Assembly: GCA_027019845.1 (NCBI GenBank)
Contig: JALUWE010000573.1
Span: forward strand, 1 to 5,452
Direction: 5' to 3'
From: Anaerolineales bacterium
Lineage (GTDB): Bacteria > Chloroflexota > Anaerolineae > Anaerolineales > JABWBV01
Length of the DNA: 5,452 bases
Positions 4,829 through 5,452 of the stretch are shown piece after piece (position 1 is the stretch's first letter; each line of letters opens with the position of its first letter). The notes under the pieces were generated by a model. It did not search any database. It saw only the letters and a list, made by a program, of their open reading frames with translations, and had not been told where the DNA came from. The translations under genes and the position numbers were made by a program.

Positions 4829-5031
4829 GCGGGGAGGAGGGCGGTCAGGGTAGGGTAAAAAGGTAAACAGGGGAGAGAGGGAAAAACTGGTACCAGCCTT
4901 TTGGCGATACACCCGCCCCGCCTCCTCGCACCGCTCCCCAGCGGAACATAGATGGCCAGATGGTTCGCCGGTTGTGTTAGAATTGCTTTATCTGGCGGCC
5001 TTTTCATGGTCACCCCAACGCCCCTCCCCCC
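4829..5031. other. Epimerase-flippase spacer, no gene seen
   Basis: The 203-base spacer starts purine-rich (GGGGAGGAGG, then GGTAAAAA at 4854-4861). It contains the perfect palindrome CTGGTACCAG (4887-4896) followed by CCTTTT, and then becomes pyrimidine-rich. The segment at 4829-4844 is imperfectly complementary to 4913-4929, so a long weak stem is possible. I see no strong intrinsic terminator. The final 50 bases hold a promoter-like TAGAAT and the C-rich start context of the next gene. Confidence 0.5.
4975..4983 (+). promoter_or_regulatory. Candidate extended -10 promoter upstream of the flippase gene
   Basis: TGTTAGAAT combines the extended -10 TGN with TAGAAT (4978-4983), one mismatch from TATAAT, 48 bases before the flippase ATG. 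No clear -35 hexamer is seen. With the 203-base gap it suggests that the flippase gene can be transcribed independently of the dehydrogenase-epimerase pair. Confidence 0.4.
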
Positions 5032-5452
5032 ATGCTCCCCCGTCTGCTCGACAACCCCCTTCTGCGCCGGGTGCTGAAGAATTCGGCCTACCTGTTCAGC
5101 GCATCCGGGATCGCCATCGCCATCGGTTTCTTCCAAAACCTGCTGGTCGCCAACCTGCTGGGGGTCACGCTGTTCGGCATTCTGGGCGGGGTGGTCAAAT
5201 TCACCAGCGTGGTCAACAAACTGGCCTCCTTCCGCATGAATGAGCTGGTGGTCAAATACGTGGGCCAGTATGTGGAGGAGGGCGATCTTCCCAGAGCCGC
5301 GGCAGTGTTCAAACTGGCCGCGCTGTTCGAGACGCTCAGTTCCGTAGTCTCGTTCGGTCTGATCTTTCTGCTTGCGCCGCTGGCGGCCCGCTTTCTGGCC
5401 AAAGACGTGAGCTTCGGCGATTTGTTCGCCCTCTACGGCCTGATCGTGCTGG
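5032..5452 (+). CDS. Oligosaccharide flippase family protein (Wzx-like), N-terminal part, cut by window end
   Basis: The frame opened by the ATG at 5032 runs 140 codons to the window edge without a stop. The encoded protein starts with a short basic segment (MLPRLLDNPLLRRVLKNSAYLF). It then has hydrophobic stretches at about 20-43 (containing SGIAIAIGFF) and 44-60, a more polar loop (about 64-90, with KYVGQYVEEGDLPRA), and a long hydrophobic stretch at about 94-123. The YLF...S start, the RVLKNSAYL lead and the LLGVTLFGI turn resemble polysaccharide biosynthesis/flippase proteins of the MATE-like superfamily, which move undecaprenyl-linked glycans across the inner membrane. Placement after sugar-nucleotide genes fits. 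The start is preceded by six C residues and no Shine-Dalgarno. Most of the roughly 450-residue protein lies outside, so the family call rests on the N-terminus and context. Confidence 0.75.
   Translation, partial: MLPRLLDNPLLRRVLKNSAYLFSASGIAIAIGFFQNLLVANLLGVTLFGILGGVVKFTSVVNKLASFRMNELVVKYVGQYVEEGDLPRAAAVFKLAALFETLSSVVSFGLIFLLAPLAARFLAKDVSFGDLFALYGLIVL

Noticed and set aside
4882..4902. CTGGTACCAG followed by CCTTTT as a terminator
   Set aside because: As a hairpin it would have only a 3-bp stem around a 4-base loop, and the T-run is four bases.

Overview
The window looks like chromosomal DNA of a GC-rich bacterium. My best guess is a Chloroflexota (Anaerolineae-like) genome. This rests on the strongly C-ended codons, the protein sequence styles, and gene junctions filled with short tandem repeats of a kind I associate with that phylum. 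It is an inference from memory, not a database result. All six genes lie on the + strand.

Left half (1-2274): a compact tsaE - tsaB - rimI cluster. TsaE and TsaB are two of the proteins that make the universal tRNA modification t6A at A37 of ANN-decoding tRNAs; the catalytic partner TsaD and the TsaC/Sua5 enzyme are not in the window. RimI is the N-terminal acetyltransferase of ribosomal protein S18 and commonly sits beside tsaB. The three genes form a translation-related housekeeping group.

Right half (2490-5452): the start of a surface-polysaccharide locus. It holds a UDP-sugar 6-dehydrogenase (WbpA/WecC-like) that overlaps by one base an extended-SDR nucleotide-sugar 4-epimerase (UDP-uronate type, CapI/WbpP-like). 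After a 203-base spacer follows the N-terminal part of a multi-spanning oligosaccharide flippase (Wzx/MATE-like), cut by the window end. Together they would make a UDP-uronic acid, invert its C4, and export a glycan unit containing it. Glycosyltransferases would be expected just beyond the right edge.

Junctions: no gap exceeds 300 bases, but all the large ones are unusual. They hold 6-, 7-, 8- and 9-bp tandem arrays, small palindromes and a recurring GGTAAAAT octamer that may be a -10 element. The same kind of repeat DNA has entered the rimI coding frame: four 9-bp units plus degenerate repeats add about 50 residues in the loop between two GNAT beta strands without breaking the frame. The epimerase carries a smaller low-complexity insert. 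Four of the six genes start at an ATG directly preceded by a run of mostly C and lack a visible Shine-Dalgarno. I see no new enzyme system; the most interesting signals are the repeat invasion of coding sequence and the unusual start-codon context.
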